Below are positions 1 to 8,192 of a stretch of 64,000 bases of DNA, one piece after another. The notes beneath the pieces were generated by a model. The model saw only the letters and a program-made list of their open reading frames with translations, made no database searches and had not been told where the DNA came from. The DNA is taken from positions 86,754 to 150,753 of the forward strand of contig NZ_CAWUDI010000017.1 of assembly GCF_963920925.1 (NCBI RefSeq), read 5' to 3'. Both the position numbers and the translations under genes were made by a program. Origin of the DNA: Rivularia sp963920925 (GTDB lineage: Bacteria > Cyanobacteriota > Cyanobacteriia > Cyanobacteriales > Nostocaceae). Position 1 is the first letter of the stretch. The number at the start of each line of letters is the position of its first letter.

Positions 1-736
1 TACCCAAAGCTTTACTCAAAGTACCAACTTGGATTAACTGCCTATTCGTACAGCCAAAATATTCCACGCAACCAGCACCAGTTTCTCCCAAAACTCCAGT
101 AGCGTGGGCTTCATCTACCAACAACATACAGTTAAATTCTTCAGCAATATCTAATAGTGACGGTAATGGACACAAATCACCATCCATGCTGAAAACGCTA
201 TCGGTAATTATCAAGCAACGGCGATAATTTTTCCGAACTTCTTGCAATTTATCTTTCAAAATTGCAACATCGCAATGGGGATACTCAATAACCCCTGCAC
301 CACTGAGAATTGCCCCATTTTTCAAACTCGAATGATTGTACTCATCGGATAAAATTAGATCGCGTTTACCAACCACGGCGGTAATTGCACCCAAATTTGC
401 TAAATATCCCGAACTGAATACTAAAGCATCCTCCGTTTTTTTGAGAGATGCGATCGCGCTTTCTAATTCTCCGTGTAATTCCCGATGTCCGCTGAGTAAT
501 CTGGAACCAGTACTACCAGTACCCTGATATTGAATAGCAGTAGTTGCAGCCTTAATTAAACGTTTATCCCCCGCCAAACCGAGATAATCATTGCTGGCAA
601 AATTAATCACCTCGCGTCCTGACAAAATCACCGTCGCACCACTACCACCGTCGATAGACTGCACCTCTCGGTACCAATCAGCGCGGTGAATAGTTGCCAA
701 AGATTGCTCTAGCCAAGCGTAACAGTCATCAGTCAT
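1..736 (-). CDS. bioF: 8-amino-7-oxononanoate synthase (partial, 3' end outside window)
   Basis: PLP-dependent enzyme of biotin synthesis that condenses pimeloyl-ACP (or -CoA) with L-alanine to give 8-amino-7-oxononanoate; cytosolic. The reverse strand reads from ATG at 736 (MTDDCYAWLEQSL) through family motifs: FASNDYLGLAG near residue 45, GTGSTGSRLLSGH near 75, SDEYNHSSLKNG near 125, DSVFSMDGDLCPL, VDEAHATG and, at the window edge, GTLSKALG, whose lysine is the expected PLP-binding residue. About 245 of the usual ~385 residues are present; the C-terminal third lies before position 1. The frame has no stop. It is codirectional with ruvA and the sucrose phosphatase upstream, separated by about 90 bases of tandem repeats. 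The related 2-amino-3-ketobutyrate ligase is an alternative, but the N-terminus looks like cyanobacterial BioF. Confidence 0.9.
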   Translation of the reverse strand, partial: MTDDCYAWLEQSLATIHRADWYREVQSIDGGSGATVILSGREVINFASNDYLGLAGDKRLIKAATTAIQYQGTGSTGSRLLSGHRELHGELESAIASLKKTEDALVFSSGYLANLGAITAVVGKRDLILSDEYNHSSLKNGAILSGAGVIEYPHCDVAILKDKLQEVRKNYRRCLIITDSVFSMDGDLCPLPSLLDIAEEFNCMLLVDEAHATGVLGETGAGCVEYFGCTNRQLIQVGTLSKALG

Positions 737-836
737 CAATTATCAATTATCAATTATCAGTTACTAGTTATTATTATTCATTGTTCATTGTTCATCAGTA
801 ATTGTTCATTGTTCATTGATAATTGTTAACTGTTAA
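722..836. repeat. short tandem repeats (TCAATTA / GTTCATT units)
   Basis: The gap between bioF and ruvA is almost entirely heptamer-like tandem repeats: TCAATTA three times, then ATTGTTC and GTTCATT units. The run reaches into the last codons of ruvA. Such short tandemly repeated repetitive sequences are typical of filamentous cyanobacteria. No terminator or promoter could be separated from the repeats. Confidence 0.8.
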
Positions 837-1464
837 CCGATTCGCTGCTAAGATGGGCGATCGCCTGTTTAATCCAATCTTCGACAAAAGCATCTTTGGG
901 TAATCCAATGTCTTCGCCGACGACGTGTAAAGCGTAACTAACTTCGTGAGCGGTGTAGCCCAAAGCTAGTAAAGTCATTTGCACTTCTTCGAGAATTCCG
1001 GGTGCGGGGCCACCTGTCGCCACGAAGAAACCGGCATTTTTACGCCAATCAATTAACTTGCTTTTCAATTCCAAGCAAATGCGCTCGGCGGTTTTCTTAC
1101 CGACGCCGGGAGCTTGAATTAATAACTGAACGTTAGCAGCAATAATCGATTGGACTAACTCGGGTAATTCCAAAGTATCCAACAAGGCAATAGCTGAAGC
1201 ACTACCAATTCCGCTAACACTGATTAAAAAGCGAAATAAATCCCGTTCTGCTGGGGTACTAAAGCCGTAAAGTAATGGTACCTCTTCGCGAACTTGATAA
1301 TGGGTAAAGACTTGAACTTCACCCCCCGACTGCGGTAACTGCTGCGCCAATCTAGCGGGAACTTGTAAATCGTACCCAATGCCATTCACTTCCAAAGTCA
1401 AAGTATGACGATTGGCGTTATTGTTCGAGATACCAGCAACGATTCCTTTGAGATAACTAATCAT
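826..1464 (-). CDS. ruvA: Holliday junction branch migration complex subunit RuvA
   Basis: RuvA binds four-way DNA junctions as a tetramer and loads the RuvB motor for branch migration in recombinational repair. The 212-residue product has the usual length and layout: an N-terminal OB fold (MISYLKGIVAG to about residue 65), two helix-hairpin-helix motifs (ISVSGIGSASAIALLD near 85, IQAPGVGKKTAERI near 120) and a C-terminal three-helix RuvB-contact domain. Its ATG overlaps the end of the upstream sucrose phosphatase gene by four bases (ATGA), so translation is probably coupled. The stop is embedded in a tandem-repeat run, so the last residues may vary between strains. ruvB and ruvC are not in the window. 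Confidence 0.96.
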   Translation of the reverse strand: MISYLKGIVAGISNNNANRHTLTLEVNGIGYDLQVPARLAQQLPQSGGEVQVFTHYQVREEVPLLYGFSTPAERDLFRFLISVSGIGSASAIALLDTLELPELVQSIIAANVQLLIQAPGVGKKTAERICLELKSKLIDWRKNAGFFVATGGPAPGILEEVQMTLLALGYTAHEVSYALHVVGEDIGLPKDAFVEDWIKQAIAHLSSESVNS

Positions 1465-2207
1465 AAGAAACCAAAATATTTTAAGCCTTCAAGAATTCCA
1501 CCTGCACATACATTTTTCGCCAGGTAACGGTGGTTAGCAGGATTTTTATTATGCCACTGGATTAATTCCGGACGAGCGTTTCCCACAAGGATACCTCGTT
1601 CTTCTCCAACAGCAAACAAAGCAATATCATTGCCCGAATCACCGCAAGCTACCGTTCTTTCTGATACAAAATCCCACTTTTGGCGGAGAAATTGCATCGC
1701 CTGACCTTTATCGCTGTTACTGGGTACAATGTCAAGGTCAATACCACTGCTGTAGATCAATTTGACATCTAAACCGCTTGCGGACAAATTAGATTCCAAT
1801 TGCGGTAAAACCCCTGTAGCAACTGATTCTTCAAGGAAAAAGCTTACCTTGAATTTACCTTGTTCCGTGTCTGGTTGGGGACGTAACTCGGAGAAATCAG
1901 CAGTTTTAGATAATACCACCTCTCGGTTCCATCCTTGAGAAAGTTTTTTTGCCCAGTCAGCATCTGGAGTATCTTTTTTATCCAAATAAATTTCCGTTCC
2001 TACGGATAATACCAAAGCATCTGGTTCGATCAGATTTCTTTCCTTTTTAAGCTCCTCATATAAAACTGGCGATCGCCCAGTAGCATACACAATTTTAGTG
2101 CCATATTCTTGACGGTGTTTGCTTAGAAGTTGCTCTAATTCTCTTAAAGCATCATCGTCACCGACGAAAGTGTTATCTAAATCCGTTACGAACAGAAATC
2201 TAGCCAC
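1461..2207 (-). CDS. sucrose-phosphate phosphatase (HAD superfamily)
   Basis: Hydrolyses sucrose 6-phosphate to sucrose, the last step of sucrose synthesis, important in cyanobacteria for osmotic tolerance and carbon transport between cells. The 248-residue protein shows HAD motif I (TDLDNTFVGDDDAL, nucleophile Asp near residue 9), motif II region YATGRSP near 43, the S6PP-type VLSVGTEIYLD segment and motif IV CGDSGNDIALF near 190. Length matches the bacterial stand-alone enzyme. No sucrose-phosphate synthase gene is adjacent. The gene is the upstream partner of ruvA with a 4-base overlap. A related mannosyl-3-phosphoglycerate phosphatase is possible but the GTEIY segment favours sucrose phosphatase. 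Confidence 0.88.
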   Translation of the reverse strand: MARFLFVTDLDNTFVGDDDALRELEQLLSKHRQEYGTKIVYATGRSPVLYEELKKERNLIEPDALVLSVGTEIYLDKKDTPDADWAKKLSQGWNREVVLSKTADFSELRPQPDTEQGKFKVSFFLEESVATGVLPQLESNLSASGLDVKLIYSSGIDLDIVPSNSDKGQAMQFLRQKWDFVSERTVACGDSGNDIALFAVGEERGILVGNARPELIQWHNKNPANHRYLAKNVCAGGILEGLKYFGFL

Positions 2208-2257
2208 GTCTTCATTAGCTCCCTGGTTAAAGCTTTACCATCAAAAAGTTTACATTA

Positions 2258-2318
2258 ATTGTTAGTAGTTAGTGGTTAGTGGTTAGTAGTTAGTAGTTAG
2301 TAGTTAGTTATTAGTTTT
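2258..2318. repeat. short tandem repeat (TTAGTAG / TTAGTGG)
   Basis: About eight degenerate copies of the heptamer TTAGTAG/TTAGTGG lie upstream of the sucrose phosphatase gene. They fill much of the spacer; no promoter could be separated from them. Confidence 0.8.
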
Positions 2319-2376
2319 CAGTTAGATGGGGTGAGGGAAGCGGTTTATCAATACTTAATTATTTTTATATTTATAT

Positions 2377-2468
2377 AGGACTTACGCAAAGCCCCCCTTA
2401 AAAAGGGGGGTTGGGGGGATCTTAACGTGTGGAAAGCTTAATTTATCGTTGCGATTGCGTAAGTCTTA
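2377..2468. repeat. palindromic MITE-like element, family 1 (AGGACTTACGCA ends)
   Basis: The element starts AGGACTTACGCAA and ends TTGCGTAAGTCTT, giving terminal inverted repeats of about 13 bases. Inside is a C-run/G-run hairpin (CCCCCCTTAAAAAGGGGGG). Further copies lie at 47675-47766, 55293-55433, 56975-57064 and, decayed, at 50419 and 59130. The element carries no coding capacity. Confidence 0.8.
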
Positions 2469-2784
2469 TTATATTCAAAACCGCAAATTGAATATATAAA
2501 TTATTTGTAAGGGTTATTTCAAATTTGGTGACTATAAAAAATAGAAAACGTAATTTTTTGTGTAGCGTTGGGAATTTAGGTTGCTGATACAGACACTCAA
2601 TTTGCGGTAAACAAACACCTTTCTCTTGGGCTTTCCGTAATCGATTACCAAAAATTGCTTCTACTTCTAAGAGACGATTTTCGCCGTAGTCAACTTTCAT
2701 GCTGGTACGGTAAGGTTTCATTTTTACGGTATAGTCGAGCATCATTTGAACGAAGCTATCTTCAATTATCTTGCCAGTACTTTT
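2443..2784 (-). pseudogene. decayed C-terminal fragment of 2-dehydropantoate 2-reductase (panE/apbA)
   Basis: The reverse strand encodes a segment resembling the C-terminal domain of ketopantoate reductase, which makes pantoate for coenzyme A. Key stretches are MMLDYTVKMKPYRTSMKVD, ENRLLEVEAIFGNRLRKA and QIECLYQQPKF, matching the family's S-M-x-x-D substrate-binding helix and the E-x-x-A-I-x-G segment. The reading frame is closed by an in-frame stop just upstream (2785-2787), the Rossmann domain is missing, and after about position 2570 the frame runs into unrelated AT-rich sequence and a MITE end. It is therefore a remnant, not a functional gene. An in-frame ATG at 2745 exists but has no likely function. 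Confidence 0.7.
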
Positions 2785-2896
2785 TTAGATATTTAAGATT
2801 AGACATAAAATCAACCACCGTTGCAGAAATTCGAGCAGCCAAAACAATATTAAATCAATGAACAATTATCAATGAAAATTGATAATTGATAATTGC

Positions 2897-3103
2897 TCAC
2901 TCCTCACTGTCTTGTAAAGTTTCAATCATTAAATCTACCTGTTGTTGTCGCTGAATAAGAAAACTTTCGCATTCGCGTAGGGATTTTACAGCAGTGCCAA
3001 ATTGTTCAAAGACTTCTTCTAGCTGCAATTCTCCGGCTTCGATGCGAGATATTATAGTTTCTATTTCCGCGACTTTGGTTTCGTAATTCCAATTTTTACT
3101 CAT
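2897..3103 (-). CDS. xseB: exodeoxyribonuclease VII small subunit
   Basis: Small subunit of exonuclease VII, which degrades single-stranded DNA to acid-soluble oligonucleotides; several XseB wrap around each XseA. The 68-residue product is of normal length and shows the family pattern: NYETKVAEIETIISRIEAGEL, then LEEVFEQFGTAVKSLRECESFL, both helical. It lies 131 bases downstream of xseA on the same strand, so the pair is probably one transcript interrupted by a small palindromic repeat. Confidence 0.93.
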   Translation of the reverse strand: MSKNWNYETKVAEIETIISRIEAGELQLEEVFEQFGTAVKSLRECESFLIQRQQQVDLMIETLQDSEE

Positions 3104-3129
3104 GGTTGTCTTTTAATCTTTAGCATTAT

Positions 3130-3190
3130 TGTACCTGGCGGTTGAAACCGCTGCTACACAAGCAAAACCCACCTCCGTGGGTTGTTTATA
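3130..3190. repeat. double-hairpin intergenic repeat between xseA and xseB
   Basis: The spacer holds two adjacent palindromes: GGCGGTTGAAACCGC and AACCCACCTCCGTGGGTT. Both would form RNA hairpins in the xseA-xseB transcript. This unit resembles a common cyanobacterial intergenic repeat. It may attenuate transcription of xseB, but this is not shown. Confidence 0.6.
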
Positions 3191-3234
3191 TTTTAAATTA
3201 TTATTTGATAAGGCATTTTTCTATTACCAATTAC

Positions 3235-4476
3235 CTATTCCCCATTCCCTTCAATTTCTATAACTTTCACCTTCGCCGCACCTTTGCCCAACTGGATTAA
3301 TAACTCTTCTCCTATTTCTAAATCGTCAGCATCGCGGGCAATTATTCCATTCTCTTGTCTTACGACTGCATAGCCGCGTTGCAATACTGCTTTGGGATTT
3401 AATGTGATCAATTTTTGTCGTAATAATTCCAAATGCTGTTTTGCTGGTTGCGATTTTGAATTCATTGCCTGGACGAGTTTTTCGCGTTTCCAAGCTAAAG
3501 CCTGCATTTCTTGTTCGATTTGCTTGTCTAATTGATATCGCTGTAAACGATTTCGCAATGTTTGTATTTTATTCTGGGCAGTTTTCACCGAATCATTAAC
3601 TACTTCAGATAAAACAGCAATGCGATCGCAATGTTGATTATACAAATCATCTAATGATGGTACTACTATTTCTGCTGCTGCTGTTGGAGTATGTACGCTT
3701 GCGTCTGCTGCTAAATCGGCTAAAGATTCATCGCGTTGATGTCCGATACCAGTAATTATGGGAATCGAACAATCGGCGATCGCTCTCACTACCCGCTCAT
3801 CGTTAAAGCACGCTAATTCTTCAACCGCACCTCCTCCGCGCCCTAAGATCAAGACTTCCGCACGTCCATCTTTTTCGACTCTTTGAATTGCTTTGACTAT
3901 AGAATTCGGCGCTTGCTCTCCCTGCACGGTAGCGGGGGAAAATAAAACCTGTAATCCTGGATACCGACTCTTAAGTGTTTTCTGGATGTCACCCCAAGCC
4001 GCAGCAGTAGGAGAAGTGACAACGGCGATAATTTGCGGATGAGTGGGAAGCGGCTGTTTTCTTTCTTCATCAAATAAACCTTCCGCCGTCAAACGATTTT
4101 TTAATTGCTGGAAACGTAAAGCCTGCAAACCCACACCCGCAGGTATAGCTTGCCACACGCTGAGTTGATATTCTCCCCGCGCCGGATACAGTCGAATGCT
4201 GCCTAAAACTATTATTTGCTCGCCAACGGTAGGCATTTGAGCAAGTTTCGGGATTTGACTTTTCCAAATAATGCATTTAATCGAAGCATCACCATCCGTA
4301 TCTCGTAAAGTAAAAAATAATCCCGCACGATGGTTGTTGGCACTAGAAACTTCACCAGTCACCCAAACTTGTCGTAATACAGAATCTTCTTCTAATAAAA
4401 GTTGAATATAGTCAGTTAAACCAGCAATTGAAAGCGCCGAATCGGGAATAAAAGATTTTTTTGGTTCGGAATTCAT
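3235..4476 (-). CDS. xseA: exodeoxyribonuclease VII large subunit
   Basis: Catalytic subunit of exonuclease VII, acting on single-stranded DNA from both ends in repair. The 413-residue protein has an N-terminal OB fold (residues about 18-115, VWVTGEVSSANNHRAGLFFTLRD), the catalytic XseA domain with VVTSPTAAAWGDIQKTL near 155, LILGRGGGAVEELACFND near 210 and ITGIGHQRDESLADLAAD near 240, a coiled-coil stretch (about 270-345) and a C-terminal segment QRGYAVVRQENG. All are typical. The ATG at 4476 begins MNSEPKKSF; the following xseB is on the same strand. Confidence 0.96.
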   Translation of the reverse strand: MNSEPKKSFIPDSALSIAGLTDYIQLLLEEDSVLRQVWVTGEVSSANNHRAGLFFTLRDTDGDASIKCIIWKSQIPKLAQMPTVGEQIIVLGSIRLYPARGEYQLSVWQAIPAGVGLQALRFQQLKNRLTAEGLFDEERKQPLPTHPQIIAVVTSPTAAAWGDIQKTLKSRYPGLQVLFSPATVQGEQAPNSIVKAIQRVEKDGRAEVLILGRGGGAVEELACFNDERVVRAIADCSIPIITGIGHQRDESLADLAADASVHTPTAAAEIVVPSLDDLYNQHCDRIAVLSEVVNDSVKTAQNKIQTLRNRLQRYQLDKQIEQEMQALAWKREKLVQAMNSKSQPAKQHLELLRQKLITLNPKAVLQRGYAVVRQENGIIARDADDLEIGEELLIQLGKGAAKVKVIEIEGNGE

Positions 4477-4615
4477 ATTTTCAGTTAGCAGTTAATAGTG
4501 ATCAATTATCAGTGATTCTAGCCAAGAATTTAATACCTTTATTACATCTCCGAAAACGCTAAAATATATACTCAGCATCTTTAACGAATCAATCTTTCTA
4601 AAAGGCTAAATTTGT

Positions 4616-6058
4616 ATGAGTGAAAATGCCTCACAAAAATCACATCGAAGTAAAACATCGCCTTTTTCCACCATACAGCTATTCTTCAATCAACTATTAA
4701 ATAAATTTATTAATCGCAAATGGAAATCTCATCTCTACGCGATTCTACCTCATCCTACTGAAGCTAAGGTTTTGATGCTATGGAATAAAAGTGGTTGTTC
4801 GTTACCTCATATTTGTGTAAATGATGATTTAGAATGCGATGATATTCCAATTATCAACAAAGAATTAGAGCAAAAACTTGGAATTTCGGTAAATATTTTA
4901 TATTGCACTAAAAATTATTACGACAAATCAAAGCATGAAATTCACAGTGTATATGTACTTGAGCAAAATGATTCTATTACAAAACTCAAAGAAGGTTCTT
5001 GGATAGATTTAGAAACGTTAAGAAAGTTATCTGTGAAATTACCAGAGTATAAATTAGTTATCGAAGAATATCTGACGGAGATTGAAAGCGGTGATATTCC
5101 AGAAGTGCGATCGCCTTGGGCTAAAGTGGGTTGGTTCGATTCTGCAAATCAATGGATTAACGAGCAATTACAGGAATTAAACTATCAGCAGCTTTCTCCG
5201 GTGGAATGCATAAAAAATTGGGCAATTTCTTGTGTATTGCGAGTTGCTACAAATCGCGGAAATCTTTATCTCAAGGAAGCTTCTACACTACCGCTTTTTT
5301 GTAACGAACCAGTAGTTACAACCGAATTATCAAAATTATTTCCCGAACATATTCCAACTGTTCTCAGTATTGATTCCCAGCGTCACTGGATGTTATTAGC
5401 TGACTTTGGAGAACCTATTGGCAGAAGTTCATCTGTCAAAGTCAAAAAAGACGTTTATCTTTTGCTCGCTCAAATACAAATTAAATCGGTTGAGCATATT
5501 GATCGTTTGTTGAATGTCGGATGTTTAGATAGACGTTTGGAAAAGTTAGCAACTCAAATCGATGCTTTATTCAACGATAAAAATGCTCTATCGCAATTGA
5601 AACAAGCTGAAATAAACCAGCTACAAACACTTGCTCCATATCTGAAAAACTTATGCAGTCAATTAGCTGATTATAAAATACCTCAAACATTAGTTCATGG
5701 TGATTTGCATTTAGGAAATGTAGCGTTGTATAACGATAACTACCTTTTATTTGATTGGACTGATAGCTGTATTGCTCATCCTTTTTTTGATATGTTTCAA
5801 TTTTACTTTAGTCGGAACAATATACCTTTTCTATCATCTGTAAAAGTTGTGAAGAACGAATATCTAAATCAATGGACGATTTATGAATCAAAATCTCGTG
5901 TGTTAGAAGCTTGGAAATTAGCAAAACCATTATGTGCTTTGCATCATGCGGTTACATACCAGTATATTAGTAACTGTTTGGAACCTAGAGAAAAACATTT
6001 GTTTAGTAATGCTTTAAGTGATTTTCTACGAGAGATTTTGAAGTGTAAAATTGAATAA
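4616..6058 (+). CDS. phosphotransferase (aminoglycoside phosphotransferase fold) with degenerate Nudix-like N-terminus
   Basis: The C-terminal two thirds (residues about 185-450) look like an APH/choline-kinase type small-molecule kinase: catalytic loop VHGDLHLGNV near 360 (Brenner motif HGDxHxxN) and metal-binding LFDWTDSCIAHPFFD near 380. The N-terminal part (about 40-170) resembles a Nudix fold (HLYAILPHPTEAKVLML), with only a weak trace of the Nudix box (NKELEQKLGI), so hydrolase activity is doubtful. The substrate is not apparent; antibiotic resistance should not be assumed. The gene is single, divergent from xseA and convergent with the monooxygenase. It starts at ATG 4616 with no strong ribosome site. 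Codon use is AT-rich compared with its neighbours. Confidence 0.7.
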   Translation: MSENASQKSHRSKTSPFSTIQLFFNQLLNKFINRKWKSHLYAILPHPTEAKVLMLWNKSGCSLPHICVNDDLECDDIPIINKELEQKLGISVNILYCTKNYYDKSKHEIHSVYVLEQNDSITKLKEGSWIDLETLRKLSVKLPEYKLVIEEYLTEIESGDIPEVRSPWAKVGWFDSANQWINEQLQELNYQQLSPVECIKNWAISCVLRVATNRGNLYLKEASTLPLFCNEPVVTTELSKLFPEHIPTVLSIDSQRHWMLLADFGEPIGRSSSVKVKKDVYLLLAQIQIKSVEHIDRLLNVGCLDRRLEKLATQIDALFNDKNALSQLKQAEINQLQTLAPYLKNLCSQLADYKIPQTLVHGDLHLGNVALYNDNYLLFDWTDSCIAHPFFDMFQFYFSRNNIPFLSSVKVVKNEYLNQWTIYESKSRVLEAWKLAKPLCALHHAVTYQYISNCLEPREKHLFSNALSDFLREILKCKIE

Positions 6059-6245
6059 GTTGAATAATAATCTTTTTAATATATGAAAAAATACAAAGAC
6101 ATTTACGAATGCTTTGATGCTTGTTTTGTCTGTTAAATCTACTTTAAATAACTTAGCGTTGAAACTAAAGCCCCATTATTGCGCGGTTATATCAAAACCT
6201 TGCTTCAATTTCCTATGAGCGTGATGATGGAATACTAGGCTTAAT

Positions 6246-7700
6246 TTAATTCTGCAAAGCTTCCACCACTTGCTCAAAATCGCGAGCAAATATTTGTTGA
6301 TTATACTCGTCTAATTGTTCTTGATTTGAGGAATAGCTAAGCCCTGTCATTGTAACTTTTTGAACGTATTCCATTAATGGGCGGCGTATATTTTCGTATT
6401 TTTCAAATGCTTCTTGAATCGCTTTGTCATCGTTTAATTTATCTGAAACGGCAAGTTTATTAATCAGTTCGACAATAGTTAATGCATCTTCCAAGCCTTG
6501 ATTTACTCCCTGAGCGGCGAAAGGAGGCATTCCGTGGGCGGCATCACCTACTAATACTACTCTACCGAAGTGCCAAGGTGGTTGTATATTGGCGGAATTC
6601 TCTTGGGTATGCAGGTTGGCGGTGTCGGGAAATGGTAAGGAATCGGAAATAATGGCGCGGTGAATATAGTAAGTACGATGTTGCATATTCTCCGGGTTTG
6701 ATAACCGTACTAATTCTTTGATGGCGTGAGGGAAATTATTCTTTTCTAACTGTTTTAATGTTACTTCGATTCGAGAATTTTCATCTAATTGATTTAAGTT
6801 TACAGAAATATGAATCAGATATATAAATTCACCTGGTTTTCCAGCTAATAAAATCATTCTCGGTGGTTGCTCGGAAGCAGAATTAGTTAAATTTACATCT
6901 TGAGAAATAGTGACTATTGGTAAATTTTGGAGGAATTTTTCTTGTATTTCTGTTTGGATATCATCGGGAACATCAGCGATTTTAGAGCAAATTATAGCTG
7001 CATATCCAGAATATTCGGGACGAGAAAAAGTTTCATAACTGGTATCTTTATAAAGTAGCTTGCGAACGGTAGAATTTATCCCATCTGCCGCCACAACTAG
7101 CTTAGCCCGAAAACATTTTTCCGCTGCTGTTTCAGTATTAATATCTATATTTTGAGATTCAGATTGAGTATTTTCTGCTTCCGGATTCCAGTGTGCGTAG
7201 GGATTATTTTCTACCGTCACATCAGAAAGACAATCGACTCTAACGCATTCATTTTCTGGTTCGTAGACAACATCAATACAGCGATGGTTGGCTTTTACAA
7301 GTTCAGGAGGAATTAATTTTCTTAAACTTGTTTGTAAATCAAACCAGCTTATGGTTAATTTCCCTTCACCATAGCTTTCAAACCATTCGTAAAAGTCGAG
7401 TGCAATGGTACGTATTGGCTCTCCTTGTAAATCTCTGACAATCCATTTGGGTGAAGGTTGAGAATTTTTTGACTGAGTATTAATTCCTGCGGCTTGTTTA
7501 ACTTCTTCGTAGGCTGTTGTACTTAAATATTTTAAAGCTTTTAATCCATTAGTAAGAACGTCTAAACGTTGTCCAACCCGACGAAAGGCTTTGGTTTGAT
7601 CTAAAACTAGAATATTTTCTATCCCACGCTGACGCAAACCATTGGCTATTGCTAATCCAACAGGCCCAGCGCCAACTATAATTACATCATAAATATGCAT
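6246..7700 (-). CDS. FAD-dependent monooxygenase (PHBH-type)
   Basis: Flavoprotein of the p-hydroxybenzoate-hydroxylase/UbiH group, which uses NAD(P)H and oxygen to hydroxylate aromatic or terpenoid substrates. The start chosen is ATG 7700 (MHIYDVIIVGAGPVGLAIANG), because the dinucleotide fold begins right there; an upstream in-frame start at 7763 would add 21 unlikely residues partly from a repeat. Visible motifs: GxGxxG near residue 10, and GDAAHGMPPFAAQGVNQGLED near 395, the second FAD-binding motif. Length 484 residues is normal for the group. An internal, Asn/Glu-rich stretch (about 165-190) is poorly conserved in such proteins. The substrate is unknown and neighbours give no hint. Confidence 0.82.
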   Translation of the reverse strand: MHIYDVIIVGAGPVGLAIANGLRQRGIENILVLDQTKAFRRVGQRLDVLTNGLKALKYLSTTAYEEVKQAAGINTQSKNSQPSPKWIVRDLQGEPIRTIALDFYEWFESYGEGKLTISWFDLQTSLRKLIPPELVKANHRCIDVVYEPENECVRVDCLSDVTVENNPYAHWNPEAENTQSESQNIDINTETAAEKCFRAKLVVAADGINSTVRKLLYKDTSYETFSRPEYSGYAAIICSKIADVPDDIQTEIQEKFLQNLPIVTISQDVNLTNSASEQPPRMILLAGKPGEFIYLIHISVNLNQLDENSRIEVTLKQLEKNNFPHAIKELVRLSNPENMQHRTYYIHRAIISDSLPFPDTANLHTQENSANIQPPWHFGRVVLVGDAAHGMPPFAAQGVNQGLEDALTIVELINKLAVSDKLNDDKAIQEAFEKYENIRRPLMEYVQKVTMTGLSYSSNQEQLDEYNQQIFARDFEQVVEALQN

Positions 7701-7744
7701 AATAATTAGCCAATAACTGCAAATCCCTTTCTTAGAGGATCTAT

Positions 7745-7850
7745 ACTCGGAACCTCTCTCCAAACCTCTCTCCTAGAAGGAGAGAGGCTTATTACCCCCA
7801 TTCCCTCATAGGGAAGGGGGGCAGGGGGGTTAGGTTTCTGAGGTGCCCGA
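7745..7850. repeat. intergenic repeat with CTCTCTCC / GGAGAGAG palindrome
   Basis: This stretch contains CCTCTCTCC, AGGAGAGAGG and a C-run/G-run block (ACCCCCATTCCCTC, then AGGGAAGGGGGGC). A related copy lies at about 61040-61215, upstream of the helicase gene. It is a dispersed non-coding repeat; the long in-frame extension of the monooxygenase gene into it is probably meaningless. Confidence 0.6.
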
Positions 7851-8192
7851 AGTAAAACATAATACTTTTCAGACATCCTCTTACAGCAAAAGTCCTCTTC
7901 AGAAGACTGCAAACATTCAGGACTATACTATCTTCTCACGTTCATCTAAGAAGTTTAATTTTAGAAACAATTATTTGCAAGACAAGAATATAAGACAGCG
8001 AAAGCCGCAGCAAAGCTGAACGCCTTTATAAAATCAAGCTAAAGTGCGATAATTAAAAGTTTTCAGGCTTTGTGAAGAAATTTAAAAAATTACCTACTAA
8101 GGTACTGTTATAGTTTCAAGATTTGTTTAATAATAATTTTTGATACTCAAACGGTTGATAAACAGACAATCTAAAATTCAACATCTAAAATT
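7851..8192. other. intergenic region, no gene seen
   Basis: Divergent spacer between the monooxygenase and the ABC exporter. It is AT-rich with no convincing ORF or hairpin. Promoters for both sides must lie here but I could not define them. Confidence 0.4.

Noticed and set aside
3130..3190. Possible CRISPR-like or riboswitch structure between xseA and xseB
   Set aside because: Only two adjacent palindromes typical of dispersed cyanobacterial repeats; no repeat-spacer array and no known aptamer motif.
4070..4276. 68-codon reverse frame inside xseA
   Set aside because: Out-of-frame shadow of a well-conserved gene.
4616..6058. Antibiotic resistance kinase
   Set aside because: The APH fold is shared by many kinases of unrelated substrates; nothing in the context supports resistance.
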